The position numbers and the translations under genes were made by a program. Shown one piece after another: positions 8,742-17,391 of a stretch of DNA of 39,539 nucleotides. The DNA is taken from the NCBI GenBank assembly GCA_011389555.1, contig JAABUD010000168.1, forward strand, positions 1 through 39,539. The letters run 5' to 3'. How positions within the stretch are numbered: position 1 is the stretch's first letter; each line of letters starts with the position of its first letter. The DNA comes from Desulfotignum sp. (GTDB lineage: Bacteria; Desulfobacterota; Desulfobacteria; Desulfobacterales; Desulfobacteraceae). Under the pieces are notes generated by a model. That model was not told where the DNA came from. It did not search any database and saw only the letters and a list, made by a program, of their open reading frames with translations.

Positions 8742-10418
8742 TTATGCCGCCGGTTTGTGAACCGTCAGCTGGGGAAAGGGAATTTCCCAGTTATTGGCGG
8801 TACAGGCATCCGTGCACCAGCGCTGGATAGCCCGACGGATCCGATTGTACAGCGGCGCCATTTTGCCGTCAAAGTCCGCGATCACCACCAGATCCAGGGA
8901 AGAGGAACCTGCCTGTGCAAATTCCACTCTCAGGTTGAGCAGGTTCTCTTCATACTTTTCTTTTGCCAGACGTTCCCGGATATAGGCATCCATAATTTCC
9001 AGGACCCGGCCCGTGGCAAGGGACTGGAGGTTGTATGAGATACCGAAGGCGATCTTGAGCCTGAAGTTCACGGACAGGTTCAAAGGAGACATTCCCAGAA
9101 AATCCGGGGTCTGGTAAATCTTTTTGGCCCCTCCGCGCAGCACCATCTCCACCATTTCATGGGACAGGCTGGTGACACATCCCCGGGTGCCGTCCGACAG
9201 AATCACCCAGTCGTTTTTCCGGCAGGGAAACCAGGGTTCATGACGTTGAAACGGCCGGGAGGTCCGATCCATGAGCGCCTCGATGGGCAGGCGCAGGGTC
9301 TGCCCCAAATCCGGATTTTCCAGCACGGAGAAAAAATTGATCTTTTTCACCACCCAGGGCACGCCCTGATACACCAGCCGTTCACCTTCCCGAACCGCAC
9401 CGATGTTCAGGATCAGCCGGCTCTGGTTCACGAACCGGGGCACGGTATTTTTAACGGCCCAGGCCAGACCCAGAAGAAAAACAATGGCCAGCGACAACAG
9501 CACCCAGTCCTCGAACAGATAAAATACCAGAATGACGGCAAACAACCCTGCCAGAACACTCACGACCCGATACAGCAGATCGATGACCCGGTGATGGAAC
9601 GGCCGGTATACCGAATGGTATCCCGGGATATGTTTAATCAGAAACAGGTAGGCCGCTCTCAGCAACAGCAGGATCCCGATGCAGGCAATCAATGCCACAA
9701 ACAGAAACAGGCCCCGGGTTTTGAAAAAATGCTTGATGGACTGCTGAGAGCTTTCAAGAAGGGATTGTTCTTCCGATTCCAGATCATCCAGCTGCATCTG
9801 CGTGATTTCCAGCCGGCTGAGAATCTGGCTTTCCTGCCCCTGCCATTCCGGCACCAGTTTTTCCAGTCCCTCTCTCAACCGGGGATCTTCGGTCCGGGAA
9901 ATCAATTCCTTCAGGTTTTCATTGGCCTGGCGGACGACCGGTCTCAACGCCTGGTATTTGGACAACTTTTCCCTGAGATCGGATTTCTGCCGGGCTTTTT
10001 GTGTGACCCGTTTGAGCTCCATGATCCCGGGTTTCACCAGGGAAACCACTTCATCTTTCCAGTTGAACGGGGGGTCCTGTCTTTCCGCAAACAGACGGGT
10101 ATCCACCCCGGTCGCGATCCGCTCGAAATCCTGGCTGGCAGATGACAGCATTCTGTCCAGCCTGTCCAGTTCCAGCGCGATATTGCCCTTTTCCGTTTCC
10201 GAAACACTTTCGGCCATCTCTTTCTGCTTGTCGATGATCCGCTGTTGCAGCTGCTGCCTGTGCTCGGTAATGGCGTTGAGCATATCCAGTGTGCCGGAAT
10301 CGGACATCCCGGCCGTTTCGTCCAGGACCGGTGCATCCTGCCCTTCTGCCGGCAAACCACTCAGATACAGGACTGCCGCAAGAAAAAATACCGTGAACCA
10401 TATCCGCAATGTCACCAT
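8742..10418 (-). CDS. MscS-family mechanosensitive channel with periplasmic coiled coil
   Basis: 558 residues from the ATG at 10418 (AGGAG close upstream); an upstream in-frame start at 10463 lacks this signal. A signal peptide spans about residues 1-25 (IWFTVFFLAAVLYLSGL, then PAEGQDA). About 200 residues of charged coiled coil follow, then hydrophobic helices including LFLFVALIACIGILLLL and VLAGLFAVILVFYLF, and a pore-region helix near LAWAVKNTVPRF. The C-terminal part is the cytoplasmic beta/vestibule domain. The protein probably opens under membrane tension and releases osmolytes. The long N-terminal extension places it in the large MscS subgroup rather than small MscS. The histidine kinase follows in the same operon. 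Confidence 0.87.
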   Translation of the reverse strand: MVTLRIWFTVFFLAAVLYLSGLPAEGQDAPVLDETAGMSDSGTLDMLNAITEHRQQLQQRIIDKQKEMAESVSETEKGNIALELDRLDRMLSSASQDFERIATGVDTRLFAERQDPPFNWKDEVVSLVKPGIMELKRVTQKARQKSDLREKLSKYQALRPVVRQANENLKELISRTEDPRLREGLEKLVPEWQGQESQILSRLEITQMQLDDLESEEQSLLESSQQSIKHFFKTRGLFLFVALIACIGILLLLRAAYLFLIKHIPGYHSVYRPFHHRVIDLLYRVVSVLAGLFAVILVFYLFEDWVLLSLAIVFLLGLAWAVKNTVPRFVNQSRLILNIGAVREGERLVYQGVPWVVKKINFFSVLENPDLGQTLRLPIEALMDRTSRPFQRHEPWFPCRKNDWVILSDGTRGCVTSLSHEMVEMVLRGGAKKIYQTPDFLGMSPLNLSVNFRLKIAFGISYNLQSLATGRVLEIMDAYIRERLAKEKYEENLLNLRVEFAQAGSSSLDLVVIADFDGKMAPLYNRIRRAIQRWCTDACTANNWEIPFPQLTVHKPAA

Positions 10419-10523
10419 GTCTCTCCTGTGTCCATCTTTGAATGTTGCTGGGTACCATAACACGAAACATATCTGGAGAACAGGCCCTTATGTAACATTT
10501 TCTGCCTTGTTTTTCATCATTCC

Positions 10524-10552
10524 TTGACAGGGGAAACACTTCCGAATATAGT
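10524..10552 (+). promoter_or_regulatory. Strong sigma70 promoter for the sugar transferase-PilZ operon
   Basis: TTGACA (10524-10529), 17 nt, TATAGT (10547-10552): 6/6 and 5/6 of consensus at ideal spacing. Transcription would start near 10559, giving a leader of about 29 nt that carries GGAG before the TTG start. Confidence 0.65.
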
Positions 10553-10587
10553 CACACATAAATTTCTTTTGAAAAGGAGCGCTTCTA

Positions 10588-11937
10588 TTGGGACTGCTTG
10601 ACAGAGGAAGCCTGATATACAACCGGATGGTCATGATGGCAGGCGATATTCTGGTTGCCCTGATCATTTTGCTGACAGCTGTCAATTACACCCTGAATTT
10701 ATCCGCAACCCCCTCATGGGCTGTTTTTTTCATTCCCGTGGTTCTTTTTTTTTCTTTTCTCTGTGAAGTCTATCAGCCGGACAAATGGATATTCCGGGAA
10801 CAGCTGATACGATCGCTTGTCGCTGTGTCGCTGTCGTTTCTTGTTCTGGCCGTGCTTCCCCGAACGCCGGACACCCGGCTCTGGCATCTGTCCGGCGTTC
10901 TGCTGATGTATTTTCTGTTGCAGAACATCTGGCAGGGCCTGCTTCACAAATCCAGTGATGTCCATTTTTTCGCGGAAAAAATTCTGGTCATCGGTACAGG
11001 GACCACCGCGGAAAGCGTTGAACACCTGATTCAGGAATCCTCTGGAAAATATGCCTTTGCCGGATTCATCAAAACATCCAAAGATCCCGTTTCCGTGGAT
11101 ATTTCCCGGATCCTGGGATCGTTTGACGATATCGTCACCATTGCCCGGCAAACCCGCACCAACATGATTGTCATCGCCCTGACGGAAAGACGGGGCAACC
11201 TGGAAACCGACAAACTGGTGTCGTGTAAACTGCAGGGAATCAAGATCGTGGATTACCCGACATTTTATGAACGAATCACCGGTAAAATCCCGGTGGAACA
11301 TATCAATCCAGGCTGGCTGGTTCAAAGCCGGGGGTTTCTCATCACCCCGTTTATCCGGCTGGTAAAAAAAATTCTGGACCTGGGGTTTGCGTCCATCCTT
11401 CTGGTCCTCTGCCTGCCCGTGTTTCCATTGCTCGCGCTGGCCATCAAACTGGACTCTCCGGGCCCGGTGTTTTATTTTCAGAAACGGGTGGGGCTCCACG
11501 GCCGGCTTTTCACCATTTACAAATTCCGGTCCATGCATGTGCAGCCGGACCATGCATCTGTTGCGGCCTGGGCCAGTGAAAACGATCCCCGAATCACCCG
11601 GGCCGGAAAACTGATCCGGCGGCTCCGCATTGACGAGCTGCCCCAGCTGATCAACGTGCTCAAAGGCGACATGAGCTTTATCGGTCCCCGGCCGGAACAG
11701 CCGGAATTCGTGGAACAGATCAGCCGGGTCGCCCCGTATTATCCCCAGCGCCATGCCATCAAGCCGGGCATCACCGGCTGGGCCCAGGTGATGTATCCCT
11801 ATGGCGCGTCCATTGGGGATGCCGTGGAAAAACTGCGGTATGATCTGTATTACATCAACAACCTGTCCCTGTTTCTTGAACTCTATATATTTTTTGAAAC
11901 CATTAAAATTTTATTATTCCGAAGGGGTGGCAGATGA
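10588..11937 (+). CDS. Exopolysaccharide sugar transferase (polyprenyl glycosylphosphotransferase)
   Basis: 449 residues starting with TTG at 10588 (AAGGAG 8 nt before). The N-terminal half has four to five membrane helices and a Rossmann-like segment (ILVIGTGTTAESVEHLI). One more hydrophobic helix at about 265-285 precedes the Bac_transf catalytic domain: KLDSPGPVFYFQKRVGL, YKFRSMH, RIDELPQLINVLKGDMS, FIGPRPEQPEF and KPGITGWAQV. It should transfer a sugar phosphate to undecaprenyl phosphate at the inner membrane, the first step in building an exopolysaccharide repeat unit. The C-terminal pattern (YDLYYINNLSLFLELYIFFE) resembles the PEP-CTERM/EpsH-associated transferases. The next gene starts inside its stop codon. 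No further glycan genes lie nearby, so the rest of the pathway is elsewhere. Confidence 0.93.
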   Translation: MGLLDRGSLIYNRMVMMAGDILVALIILLTAVNYTLNLSATPSWAVFFIPVVLFFSFLCEVYQPDKWIFREQLIRSLVAVSLSFLVLAVLPRTPDTRLWHLSGVLLMYFLLQNIWQGLLHKSSDVHFFAEKILVIGTGTTAESVEHLIQESSGKYAFAGFIKTSKDPVSVDISRILGSFDDIVTIARQTRTNMIVIALTERRGNLETDKLVSCKLQGIKIVDYPTFYERITGKIPVEHINPGWLVQSRGFLITPFIRLVKKILDLGFASILLVLCLPVFPLLALAIKLDSPGPVFYFQKRVGLHGRLFTIYKFRSMHVQPDHASVAAWASENDPRITRAGKLIRRLRIDELPQLINVLKGDMSFIGPRPEQPEFVEQISRVAPYYPQRHAIKPGITGWAQVMYPYGASIGDAVEKLRYDLYYINNLSLFLELYIFFETIKILLFRRGGR

Positions 11938-12581
11938 TCATGATGAACAAACAAACCCGACATATCAACCGAAGCCAGCGCCTGTTCATCGAGCTGGGAA
12001 CTCCTTTGCTCCTGGAAGCATGCGCACCGGATCGTTCCGCCACCAGCCAGCTCATCGGAATGCAGGTCGGCAGTTATCTCATTGTCCAGTTGACGGAAAA
12101 CAACTGGATGCAAACCCGGTTTTCGTCCGGAGACACCCTTACCGCCAGATATGTTTTGTCCGATGATGTGTTCGAGTTCAACACCCGGGTCATGCAGATC
12201 ATCGAAGACCCGGATTATCTCTTGTTTTTGGATTACCCGGACGAGGTGGCATCCTGTAACATCCGCACTGAAAAACGGGTGGAGTGCTTTCTGCCGGTCC
12301 GGATGACCCTGGATACCTTTTGTCTGAAAGGCACCATTGTCAATATAAACCAAAACGGATGCCTCTGCATGGTGGACAGTGGCCTTTTTCCAGACCCCTG
12401 TGCCGTTGAGTATCTGAACCTGAGCCTTCATTACGGCCAGACGGAAACACTGACCATCAAAGCCGACATCCGTTCCATCCGGAAGCAGGGAAACCAGGCC
12501 TCCATCGGGTTGATGTTCAAACATCTGGACGGGTTTTCGAAAAACGTGCTATCCGCTCTGGTACCGGCTCTGAAAATCTGA
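11934..12581 (+). CDS. PilZ-domain protein (YcgR-like), probable c-di-GMP receptor
   Basis: 215 residues. The ATG at 11934 overlaps the preceding stop (ATGA) with AAGGGG upstream; ATGs at 11940 and 11943 are alternatives. The N-terminal ~95 residues look like a YcgR-N/flagellar-brake beta domain (IGMQVGSYLIVQL). The PilZ part begins with RTEKR near residue 103, matching RxxxR. The second motif reads NINQNG, where the consensus is [D/N]xSxxG, so serine is replaced by asparagine and binding may be weakened. There is no membrane segment. Translational coupling to the sugar transferase suggests c-di-GMP control of that enzyme or its polymer. The 3' end overlaps the convergent gene by 33 bp. Confidence 0.85.
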   Translation: MIMMNKQTRHINRSQRLFIELGTPLLLEACAPDRSATSQLIGMQVGSYLIVQLTENNWMQTRFSSGDTLTARYVLSDDVFEFNTRVMQIIEDPDYLLFLDYPDEVASCNIRTEKRVECFLPVRMTLDTFCLKGTIVNINQNGCLCMVDSGLFPDPCAVEYLNLSLHYGQTETLTIKADIRSIRKQGNQASIGLMFKHLDGFSKNVLSALVPALKI

Positions 12582-13538
12582 TATCAGACGATCCACCCGG
12601 TCACGGATCTCTTCTGCCAACGAGGCAACCGACGTAACATCCTGTGCATCATCCATATCCCAGAACTGTGTTTCCCCTCCCAGTGCCGGTATTGCATCCG
12701 CCGTCATGCGTATGACCAGAGAAGGGGGCTGTTTATTGAACTCTTCCGCCATCAGACCGTCCAGCGAACGGGGCTGCCCGTACTTGATATCCACCCCCTG
12801 ATCCGCCAGAAAATCCCGGGTGTCCGCCTGGATTTCCCCGGCAGGATCGATTCCGGCGGACAACACCCGGATACGTCCTTCAGAGGCCATTTTGGCATAC
12901 GCTGCAGCGATCTGGCCGCGGCAGGCATCTTTTTTGGACACAAACACCAGGGTGGGTTTTTTCTGCACGGCATCCATGACCCGTTGTGCTGCCTGTTGGA
13001 TATCCTGGTCCACCCCGGGAACAGACATCACTTCTCCGGCGGCTTCCACATTTTTGTATGTCAGCGATTCGGCAAACCGGGCGGAAATCGCATCAAAAAA
13101 ATAATGGGCCGTCAGTTTCACGCCGTCAAACAACCGTTTGCCACCGGATGCCCCCACGGCCAGCAGAACTCCCTGGCGGGACCCGGCATCCGGATCCGCC
13201 AGCTTCATTTTGTATCTGCGGCCCCAGAACATCTGACACCGGTCGATGAGGATCTTTGCCTGGGCCGACACATTATAGAAAAACACAGGGGAGGCCAGCA
13301 CCACCACATCCGCTGTTCGGATCAGGCCGTAGATCCGGGGCTCCATCTCATCTTTGATGGGGCAGAACCCTTTTTTTTCGCATACCACCAGCTCTTTGCA
13401 CGGCTGGATATCCAGTCCGTCCATCTGGATCACCCGGGTCCTTGCACCGTTGTTTTCACATTCTGCCAGGAACCGATTCAACAGATGAACGCTGTTCCCT
13501 TTTTTTCGGGGGCTTCCCTGGAGTCCCAGGACAAACAT
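12549..13538 (-). CDS. Flavodoxin-like FMN reductase fused to degenerate LMW-phosphatase/arsenate-reductase domain
   Basis: 329 residues; the ATG at 13538 has GGAG before it. Residues 1 to about 185 form an NADPH-dependent FMN reductase-like domain: GSPRKKGNS phosphate loop, and cysteines C47, C53 and C59 as in iron-sulfur flavoprotein relatives, then ASPVFFYNVSAQAKILIDR. Residues about 195-325 follow the low-molecular-weight phosphatase/thioredoxin-type arsenate reductase fold: VSKKDACRGQIAAAY, then VLSAGIDPAG and a C-terminal FWDMDDAQD. In active members the P-loop begins with a nucleophilic cysteine (VCxGNxCRS). Here that position is S201, and only the second cysteine (C206) and the arginine remain. 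The second domain is therefore probably not a normal phosphatase and may bind rather than turn over. Confidence 0.87.
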   Translation of the reverse strand: MFVLGLQGSPRKKGNSVHLLNRFLAECENNGARTRVIQMDGLDIQPCKELVVCEKKGFCPIKDEMEPRIYGLIRTADVVVLASPVFFYNVSAQAKILIDRCQMFWGRRYKMKLADPDAGSRQGVLLAVGASGGKRLFDGVKLTAHYFFDAISARFAESLTYKNVEAAGEVMSVPGVDQDIQQAAQRVMDAVQKKPTLVFVSKKDACRGQIAAAYAKMASEGRIRVLSAGIDPAGEIQADTRDFLADQGVDIKYGQPRSLDGLMAEEFNKQPPSLVIRMTADAIPALGGETQFWDMDDAQDVTSVASLAEEIRDRVDRLISDFQSRYQSG

Positions 13539-13568
13539 GGCAATCTCCTTTGTTTGATGGTTTCATCC

Positions 13569-13598
13569 AGAATGACTGTTTTTCATACCCGATGTCAA
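13569..13598 (-). promoter_or_regulatory. Weak candidate promoter for the FMN reductase fusion gene
   Basis: On the minus strand TTGACA (13598-13593) is followed after 18 nt by CATTCT (13574-13569). The -35 is perfect but the -10 matches only 3/6. A start near 13562 would give a leader of about 24 nt. The rest of the 244-bp divergent gap 13539-13782 holds no other clear element; the plus-strand gene has GGAGG just before its ATG. Confidence 0.3.
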
Positions 13599-13782
13599 GC
13601 AAATCTTCAAGGATCGGTCACGGGCTTTTCAACTTCCGGCAAAAAACTGCCCGTACCCATTTTGCAGCACGTTTCAGGTTCCTTCTTGAAAAAAATGGCC
13701 AACCCATCTATGCTGATCCGTGCAGACCTGCTGACCACTGCAGACCCGAACCCTTTGTTTACTCTTTGACCATGGAGGTGCC

Positions 13783-15117
13783 ATGACATTTGTCGTAATC
13801 GGCGGAGATGCCGCCGGCATGAGCGCAGCCAGCCGGGCCCGGCGGCTGTACCCCGACCTTGAGATCACCGTGCTGGAACAGGGGCATGACGTATCATACA
13901 GCGCATGCAGCATGCCCTATAACATTGCCGATCCAGATACCCCCATGGATGATCTGGTGGTCCGGACCGCCCGGGAATTCATTGAAAACCACCACATCCA
14001 CCTGCTCACCGGCCATCGCGCCACTGCCATCCATCCGGATAAAAAACAGGTCACGGTTCGCACGTTACAGGGCGAATCAACGGCCGTTGCCTACGACAAA
14101 CTGCTCATTGCCACCGGGGCTGTCCCCACCCTGCCGGATCTGCCCGGAAAAGAACGGCTCATGCCCTTGAAACAGCTGGCAGATGGCCGGCGCATCAAGG
14201 AAACGATTCAAAAGCAAAAGGTCCGAAACGCCGTGATCCTGGGGATGGGATACATTGCCCTGGAGATGTGCGAAGCCCTCACGGAGCTGGGCATCCAGGT
14301 GACCATGGTCAAACCCGGCCCCCGGCTGCTGCCCTGGCTGCCCGAAAAGATGGCTCAGGTGGTTCAGGAAGAACTGATTCGACACAACATCACCCTTCAT
14401 GCGGGGACAGGCATCCAGCGCATCGAACCCAAAGATACGGGGAGCCGGATCATCTGTGACGGGCGGACCCTGGATGCGGACCTGGCCATCGGCGCCACGG
14501 GTGTGGCGCCCTGCAGTGAGCTGGCAAAGGATGCGGGCCTGACCCTGGGGGTATCGGACGCTATCCGGGTGGACCCGTACCTGCGCACCTCGAATCCTGA
14601 TATTTTTGCGGCCGGGGACTGCGGGGATGCCATCCATGTGGTCACGGGCCAGCCGGTCTGGATTCCTCTGGCGCTTCGGGCCAACCGGGCCGGATGGGCC
14701 GTGGCGGACAACCTGTCTGGAAACCGCAATGCCCTCCAGGGCGTGGCCGGCACGGCCGTGTTCAAGGTGTTCGACCTGGCTGTGGCCCGGTCCGGCCTGA
14801 CCCTGTCCGAAGCCAAAAAAGCGGGGTTTGATCCCGTGGAAAACCAGATCACCAGCCTGTCCCGGGCCAGATGGCAGCCGGGCGCGGCAAAAATTCATGT
14901 CAGCATGGTGGGGGACCGGCAGACCGGACGACTGTTAGGGGCTCAGATCACAGGGACGGACGGGGTGGCCCACCGCATCAATGCCGCGGCCGTGGCGTTG
15001 CATGCCCGCATGTCCGTGGCGGATTTCATCCAGACCGATCTGGCCTATGCCCCGCCGTTCAGTCCCACCTGGGACCCGATGCTCACGGCGGCGATCCAGC
15101 TGGAAAAAAAATTATGA
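13783..15117 (+). CDS. CoA-disulfide reductase/NADH oxidase-like flavoprotein
   Basis: 444 residues; the ATG at 13783 follows GGAGG. It belongs to the single-cysteine pyridine nucleotide-disulfide oxidoreductases. The FAD loop is VVIGGDAAGMSAAS at the N-terminus. The redox-active cysteine is C42 in YSACSMPY (family form SxxxCG-PY, here with serine after the cysteine). The second Rossmann loop AVILGMGYIALEM is near residue 150, and the FAD-contacting NPDIFAAGDCGD is near 265. The C-terminal dimerisation domain ends with YAPPFSPTWDP, usual for CoA-disulfide reductases and NAD(P)H oxidases. A likely role is reduction of CoA disulfide, persulfide or oxygen in oxidative-stress defence or sulfur metabolism. 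Which substrate it uses cannot be read from sequence. Confidence 0.92.
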   Translation: MTFVVIGGDAAGMSAASRARRLYPDLEITVLEQGHDVSYSACSMPYNIADPDTPMDDLVVRTAREFIENHHIHLLTGHRATAIHPDKKQVTVRTLQGESTAVAYDKLLIATGAVPTLPDLPGKERLMPLKQLADGRRIKETIQKQKVRNAVILGMGYIALEMCEALTELGIQVTMVKPGPRLLPWLPEKMAQVVQEELIRHNITLHAGTGIQRIEPKDTGSRIICDGRTLDADLAIGATGVAPCSELAKDAGLTLGVSDAIRVDPYLRTSNPDIFAAGDCGDAIHVVTGQPVWIPLALRANRAGWAVADNLSGNRNALQGVAGTAVFKVFDLAVARSGLTLSEAKKAGFDPVENQITSLSRARWQPGAAKIHVSMVGDRQTGRLLGAQITGTDGVAHRINAAAVALHARMSVADFIQTDLAYAPPFSPTWDPMLTAAIQLEKKL

Positions 15118-16398
15118 CGGCTGCCGGGCTGCGGCAATGCCCCGGGTTTCATCCACCCGGGTCAGCAGCAGCCCTCCCACGACAAAAAACAGGATCACTG
15201 CAGCGACTCCGGCCCGCTGGGAATCGAATGCCTCGGTCAATATCCCCAGCAGCAAAGGCCCCATAAAGGCGGTCAGTTTACCGGAAAAGGCAAAGAACCC
15301 ATAAAACTGGTTTTCCTTTTCCGGGGGCACGAACCGGCCCAGCAGGGACCGGCTGGCGCTCTGATTGGGCCCGGCAAAAAAACCCACCAGAATGCCCGAC
15401 ACCCAGAACCCGGTTTTACTCGAAGCCAGCACGGCCATCAGCACGGCCAGGGCCAGCACGGCGTTGCTGACCTGGATGGTGGTCTTCCCTCCCAGCCGGT
15501 CATCGAAAACCCCCATGATCAATGCCCCGATTCCGGCTGCCACATTGAGGACAATCCCGAATATCATGATCTCCTGAAAGCTGAACCCGAATGTCCCGGC
15601 CGCATAGATTCCGCCAAAGGCAAAAATGGTCACCAACCCGTCATTATAGATCATCCGTGCCACCAGAAGACGTATGATCTGCCGGTACCGGCGGATGTCT
15701 TTAAAGGTATCCATCAAATCCGCCACCCCGTTTTTCACGATGCCGGCCTTGCCTGCGCGAACCAGGGGGCGTGTTCCAGGCACCCAGAGAAACAGCGGAA
15801 TGGAAAACAGGGCAAACCAGACCGCCACCACCAGACAGGCGGCCCGAATGTTGGCACCGTCCGCCGTGGAAACTCCGAACCAGGGAACGGCCGGATGAAT
15901 GAATCCCGCCAAAACCACCACCATGGCCGCCAGCCCCCCGATATACCCCACGCCCCAGCCCACACCGGAAATCCGGCCGATGTTCTTCGATGTGGTGATA
16001 TCCGGCAGATAGGCATTGTAGAACACATTGGAAAACTCGAATGCGATATTGGACACCACAAACCAGAAAAGGGCCCAGACCATCTGGCCGGGTTCGATCC
16101 AGTACAGCGCTGCCGAACCCGCCACGGTCACGACAGTGGATATCAGTAAAAAGCGTTTGCGCAACCCGCCCTGGTCCGCCAGGGCCCCGAGTATCGGAGA
16201 AAGGAACGCCACACACAGGGCGGTCAGGGTCACGCCCCGGGACCAGAGGGCCGTGCCGGTCACCGGGTCCGGTGCCATTTTTGACACAAAATAGGTGCTG
16301 TAAACAAACGTGACCACCAGGGTGGTGTAGGCGGAATTGGCAAAATCGAACACCACCCAGCCAAACAGGGAACGCCGGTCTGCATGTTTTTTTAACAT
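15112..16398 (-). CDS. MFS transporter of the UMF1/Atg22 family
   Basis: 428 residues with about 12 hydrophobic helices and a short cytoplasmic N-terminus (MLKKHADRRSLFGWVVFDFANSAY shows the family's early DFANSAY pattern). Further signatures are LSPILGALADQGGLRKRF between helices 2 and 3 and the YNAYLPDI segment after helix 4. UMF1 members resemble yeast vacuolar amino-acid effluxer Atg22; the bacterial substrate is unknown. The start overlaps the end of the phospholipase-like gene (ATG within its last codons), so it is the third gene of the ogt operon. Its 3' end overlaps the convergent flavoprotein gene by 6 bp. Confidence 0.88.
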   Translation of the reverse strand: MLKKHADRRSLFGWVVFDFANSAYTTLVVTFVYSTYFVSKMAPDPVTGTALWSRGVTLTALCVAFLSPILGALADQGGLRKRFLLISTVVTVAGSAALYWIEPGQMVWALFWFVVSNIAFEFSNVFYNAYLPDITTSKNIGRISGVGWGVGYIGGLAAMVVVLAGFIHPAVPWFGVSTADGANIRAACLVVAVWFALFSIPLFLWVPGTRPLVRAGKAGIVKNGVADLMDTFKDIRRYRQIIRLLVARMIYNDGLVTIFAFGGIYAAGTFGFSFQEIMIFGIVLNVAAGIGALIMGVFDDRLGGKTTIQVSNAVLALAVLMAVLASSKTGFWVSGILVGFFAGPNQSASRSLLGRFVPPEKENQFYGFFAFSGKLTAFMGPLLLGILTEAFDSQRAGVAAVILFFVVGGLLLTRVDETRGIAAARQPS

Positions 16399-17375
16399 TT
16401 CATAACTCTTTCTTTTGATTGGTATAGATCGGTTGTCAGATCATTTTTTCCCCGCCAGAACCGGCCGACGGCCATTCCCGGCCGGACCCGGGGCAGGGCG
16501 GCATCTTGTGCCAGACCCGCCAGGGGACGCTGCTGCACCATCCGGTCCGACACACGGGTCAGCACAGACAGGGTCGCGGTTTCCGTTTCCCGGGCCAGAT
16601 CGGATATACGGGTACGGCATGCCTGCCCTGTATCCGGATCTTGATACTGAAACAGGCGGTGGAAAAACGGCGAGGTCTCTTTCCCGTCATCCGGATAAAA
16701 CAGGGACAGGGCCACATCCAGAAACCGGTGCCCCCCGCTGTTCAACCCGGATAACATCCGGTAGACCCCTTTTTTTTGAAACAGGGCCTGGTAAAAGACA
16801 TGGGACCGGACCGCATATTCCAGACAGGTGGTATCTCCCGGTCTATCCAGGCCGAACAACATTCCCAGATATCCCAGCAATTTTTTCCGCGTCACTTCGG
16901 TTTCCGACAGAATCCGACCCAGGCGGGTCCGGGCAGGGGTCCGGGTCTGGTGAAGAAAGTACAGATCCAGGGCCGTTTCAAACTGGCGGTGACGGGCCGT
17001 GGCGCCGGGATGAATCCGGGGCATGCCCGAATAGTAATACACCAGGGGATGAAACAGGGTATCCGCAAGGATATGGCAGAGGATACCGGCTCCCAGGGAC
17101 AGGGCACCGGCATCGACCGTTGTCTGCCGCATCCGGTCCAGAAAAAAGAGCACGGGGGTCAGGGCTTGTGAATCCGACCCGTGGAACGGTTCGGCGGCCG
17201 CCTGAATGCGCCCTGCTCTGGGTCCCAGCAGATAGTAAAATGGCATATCCGGGACCACGGCACCCAGAAAAAACAGATTTTCACAGGTATGCACGGGTTC
17301 AAAAAAAACCGAGTCCGTGGGCAGGTTCGATTTTACCCGGTTTGCCAGATACCAGTGGGATATTTCCTTGGGCAT
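16392..17375 (-). CDS. Zinc-dependent phospholipase C-like protein
   Basis: 327 residues; the ATG at 17375 has AGAGAG before it. The N-terminus MPKEISHWYLANRV and following LGAVVPDMPFYYL, then GILCHILADTLFHPLVYYYSG, match the zinc-dependent phospholipase C/S1-P1-like family, in which histidines and aspartates bind zinc. Conserved candidates here are H7, D63, H116, D120 and H123 (numbers approximate). There is no signal peptide, so it is probably cytoplasmic or loosely membrane-bound, unlike secreted bacterial phospholipase C. The true substrate of this uncharacterised branch is not known. It is the middle gene of an ogt-phospholipase-UMF1 operon (16 bp after ogt, overlapping the transporter). 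Confidence 0.8.
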   Translation of the reverse strand: MPKEISHWYLANRVKSNLPTDSVFFEPVHTCENLFFLGAVVPDMPFYYLLGPRAGRIQAAAEPFHGSDSQALTPVLFFLDRMRQTTVDAGALSLGAGILCHILADTLFHPLVYYYSGMPRIHPGATARHRQFETALDLYFLHQTRTPARTRLGRILSETEVTRKKLLGYLGMLFGLDRPGDTTCLEYAVRSHVFYQALFQKKGVYRMLSGLNSGGHRFLDVALSLFYPDDGKETSPFFHRLFQYQDPDTGQACRTRISDLARETETATLSVLTRVSDRMVQQRPLAGLAQDAALPRVRPGMAVGRFWRGKNDLTTDLYQSKERVMKC

Positions 17376-17391
17376 GCGAACTCTCTTTGTT

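Noticed and set aside
9159-10145. Long plus-strand frame of 328 codons opposite the MscS gene
   Set aside because: It lies wholly antisense to a well-supported channel gene, is rich in Q, H, P and G with no domain, and is a shadow of GC-rich coding DNA.
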